From assembly GCA_937891215.1 (NCBI GenBank), contig CALAEU010000101.1, positions 1 to 6,367 of the forward strand: a stretch of DNA of 6,367 nt, written 5' to 3'. The stretch is from an uncultured Clostridia bacterium. GTDB lineage: Bacteria; Bacillota_A; Clostridia; Oscillospirales; Acutalibacteraceae. The translations under genes and the position numbers were made by a program. The notes below the pieces were generated by a model, which ran no database searches, was not told the origin of the DNA, and saw only the letters and a program-made list of their open reading frames with translations. Of this stretch, positions 4,934 to 6,367 are shown one piece after another (position 1 is the first letter of the stretch; every line of letters starts with the position of its first letter).

Positions 4934-6367
4934 TTAAAGTTTATTTCTTATAATTTTACCGCTGATAGTCTTTGGTAATTCATCACGGAATACAACAATT
5001 CTTGGATATTTGTAAGGTGCTGTATTCTTTTTAACGTAATCCTGGATTTCCTTTTTGAGTTCTTCTGTACCTTCTGTACCTTTTGTTAAAACAATACTTG
5101 CTTTAACAACCTGACCGCGAACTTCATCAGGAGCGGCAGAAACACCACATTCAAGAACATAAGGAAGTTCCATAATAACATTTTCAATTTCGAATGGTCC
5201 TATTCTGTAACCTGATGACTTGATAACATCGTCAACACGACCGACATACCAGAGGTAGCCATCCTCGTCTCTCCATGCGGTATCTCCTGTGTGGTAAAGA
5301 CCATCGTGCCATACTTCTTTTGTTCTTTCTTCGTCATTGTAGTAACCTAAGAAAAGACCACAAGGTGCACCATTTTCTGTATGAACAACGATTTCACCTG
5401 TTTCACCATCTGGTACTGGTTTGCCATCAGGGTCAACCAAATCAATATCGTAAAGTGGCGATGGTTTACCCATAGCACCGATTTTTATTGCGGAACCATC
5501 AAGATTTGCTATCGAAAGAGTTGTTTCAGTCTGACCGAAACCTTCATAAATTTTAAGACCTGTCGCCTTTTTGAATTGTTTGAAAACTTCCGGATTAAGT
5601 GCTTCACCGGCAGTTGTTGCATGTTTTATTGAAGATAAATCATATTGTGAAATATCCTGTTTTATCAACATTCTGTACATTGTAGGTGGTGCACAGAATG
5701 TTGTAATATTATATTTCGCGAACATAGGGAGAATCTTTGCAGCATCAAAACGCTCAAAGTCGTAAGTGAATACCGCACCTTCACAGAGCCATTGACCGTA
5801 AAGTTTACCCCAGAGAGCTTTACCCCAGCCTGTTTCTGAGATTGTGAAGTGAATACCGTCACGATATACATTGTGCCAGTGTTTTGCAGTAATATAGTGA
5901 CCAAGTGGATATTTGTGACTGTGAACTGCAATTTTAGGGTAACCGGTTGTACCTGATGTAAAGAACATTATAAGTGGGTCGTTACCACAAGCAGTTTCTT
6001 CATCGCGTACAAATCTGCGTGAAAAGAGTGGGAATTCTTCATCAAAATTATGCCAGCCATCTTTACTGCCATTTGCAACGATTTTTACTTTTAAATCAGG
6101 ACAAGTTTTTTGTGCTTCATCAACTGTTTCAGTAACTTTACCGTCTGCAGTAGCAACAATTGCAGTAACTCCTGCTGACTTAAAACGATATTCATAATCG
6201 TGAACAACAAGTTGATTTGTTGCAGGAATTGCAACTGCACCTAATTTGTGAAGTGCTAAAATTGCAACCCAGAACTGATAGTTTCTTTTAAGCACTAAAA
6301 GAACCCTGTCGCCTTTTTTGATACCTAATGATTTAAAGTAGTTAGCAGCCTGAGAAGACATTTCTTT
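4934..6367 (-). CDS. AMP-forming acyl-CoA synthetase, paralogue of the fusion protein, 5' end outside window
   Basis: The window holds 477 codons ending at TAA 4934-4936. The frame is open through the right edge (Lys-Glu before the internal Met at 6361), so that Met is not the start: the paralogue has KKASAQAANYF at the same place. It carries the complete adenylation core: FFTSGTTGYPK, YEGFGQTET, YHTGD, GRVDDVIKSSGYRIG and the C-terminal PKTISGKI with the catalytic Lys. It should activate a carboxylic acid to acyl-CoA in the cytoplasm. The last 77 residues match the downstream fusion protein at 71 positions, while the middle is much more diverged, so the two probably prefer different acids. 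Whether this copy also has the N-terminal HTH and cupin cannot be seen here. No strong terminator follows it. Confidence -1.
   Translation of the reverse strand, partial: KEMSSQAANYFKSLGIKKGDRVLLVLKRNYQFWVAILALHKLGAVAIPATNQLVVHDYEYRFKSAGVTAIVATADGKVTETVDEAQKTCPDLKVKIVANGSKDGWHNFDEEFPLFSRRFVRDEETACGNDPLIMFFTSGTTGYPKIAVHSHKYPLGHYITAKHWHNVYRDGIHFTISETGWGKALWGKLYGQWLCEGAVFTYDFERFDAAKILPMFAKYNITTFCAPPTMYRMLIKQDISQYDLSSIKHATTAGEALNPEVFKQFKKATGLKIYEGFGQTETTLSIANLDGSAIKIGAMGKPSPLYDIDLVDPDGKPVPDGETGEIVVHTENGAPCGLFLGYYNDEERTKEVWHDGLYHTGDTAWRDEDGYLWYVGRVDDVIKSSGYRIGPFEIENVIMELPYVLECGVSAAPDEVRGQVVKASIVLTKGTEGTEELKKEIQDYVKKNTAPYKYPRIVVFRDELPKTISGKIIRNKL

Noticed and set aside
5275..5765. Several overlapping plus-strand open frames inside the upstream synthetase
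   Set aside because: They are antisense shadows of a well-conserved enzyme; the translations show no motif or plausible ribosome binding site.
6359..6361. ATG as the start of the upstream synthetase
   Set aside because: The frame continues upstream to the window edge and the paralogue shows this Met lies well inside the adenylation domain.
1..6367. CRISPR array, insertion sequence, phage or tRNA gene
   Set aside because: No spaced direct repeats, transposase or integrase motifs, terminal inverted repeats or tRNA cloverleaf were seen on either strand. The only large repeat is the paralogous synthetase pair.

Overview
The window is AT-rich, and every convincing gene lies on the minus strand, so the operon reads from high to low coordinates. 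Strong GGAGG-type ribosome binding sites, a T-box leader, a four-subunit-type 2-oxoacid:ferredoxin oxidoreductase and the codon choice all suggest an anaerobic low-GC Firmicute (Clostridia, probably gut or rumen). I cannot name a genus from the sequence.

Reading order on the minus strand: (1) 6367-4934, the C-terminal 477 residues of an AMP-forming acyl-CoA synthetase whose start lies outside the window. (2) 4933-4498, a non-coding stretch with a promoter and a complete tRNA-sensing T-box leader (Stem I, Stem II, Stem III, antiterminator and competing terminator). (3) 4497-2191, a 768-residue protein that joins an XRE helix-turn-helix, a cupin and a second acyl-CoA synthetase. (4) 2180-1518, a small P-loop ATPase of the MinD/ParA-like superfamily. 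(5) 1477-1271, a two-cluster ferredoxin subunit. (6) 1258-194, the alpha subunit (VorB-like) of a 2-oxoacid:ferredoxin oxidoreductase. (7) 194-1, the start of its TPP-binding beta subunit, cut by the window edge. Genes 3 to 7 are tightly packed. Stop codons overlap or nearly touch the next ribosome binding site, so they probably form one transcript controlled by the T-box.

The most interesting point is the combination. T-boxes switch genes on when a particular tRNA is uncharged, which suits biosynthesis. An acyl-CoA synthetase followed by a VOR-type oxidoreductase can run in reverse: free branched-chain acid to acyl-CoA, then reductive carboxylation with reduced ferredoxin to the 2-oxoacid, then transamination to the amino acid. 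The best candidate specifier codon is GUA (valine), and the acceptor-binding UGGU requires a tRNA with discriminator A, which tRNA-Val has. The reading is therefore a valine-starvation-induced route from isobutyrate (or similar acids) to valine. The enzyme at its head also carries its own DNA-binding and ligand-sensing domains. Substrate and direction are inference; the T-box and the gene families are directly visible.
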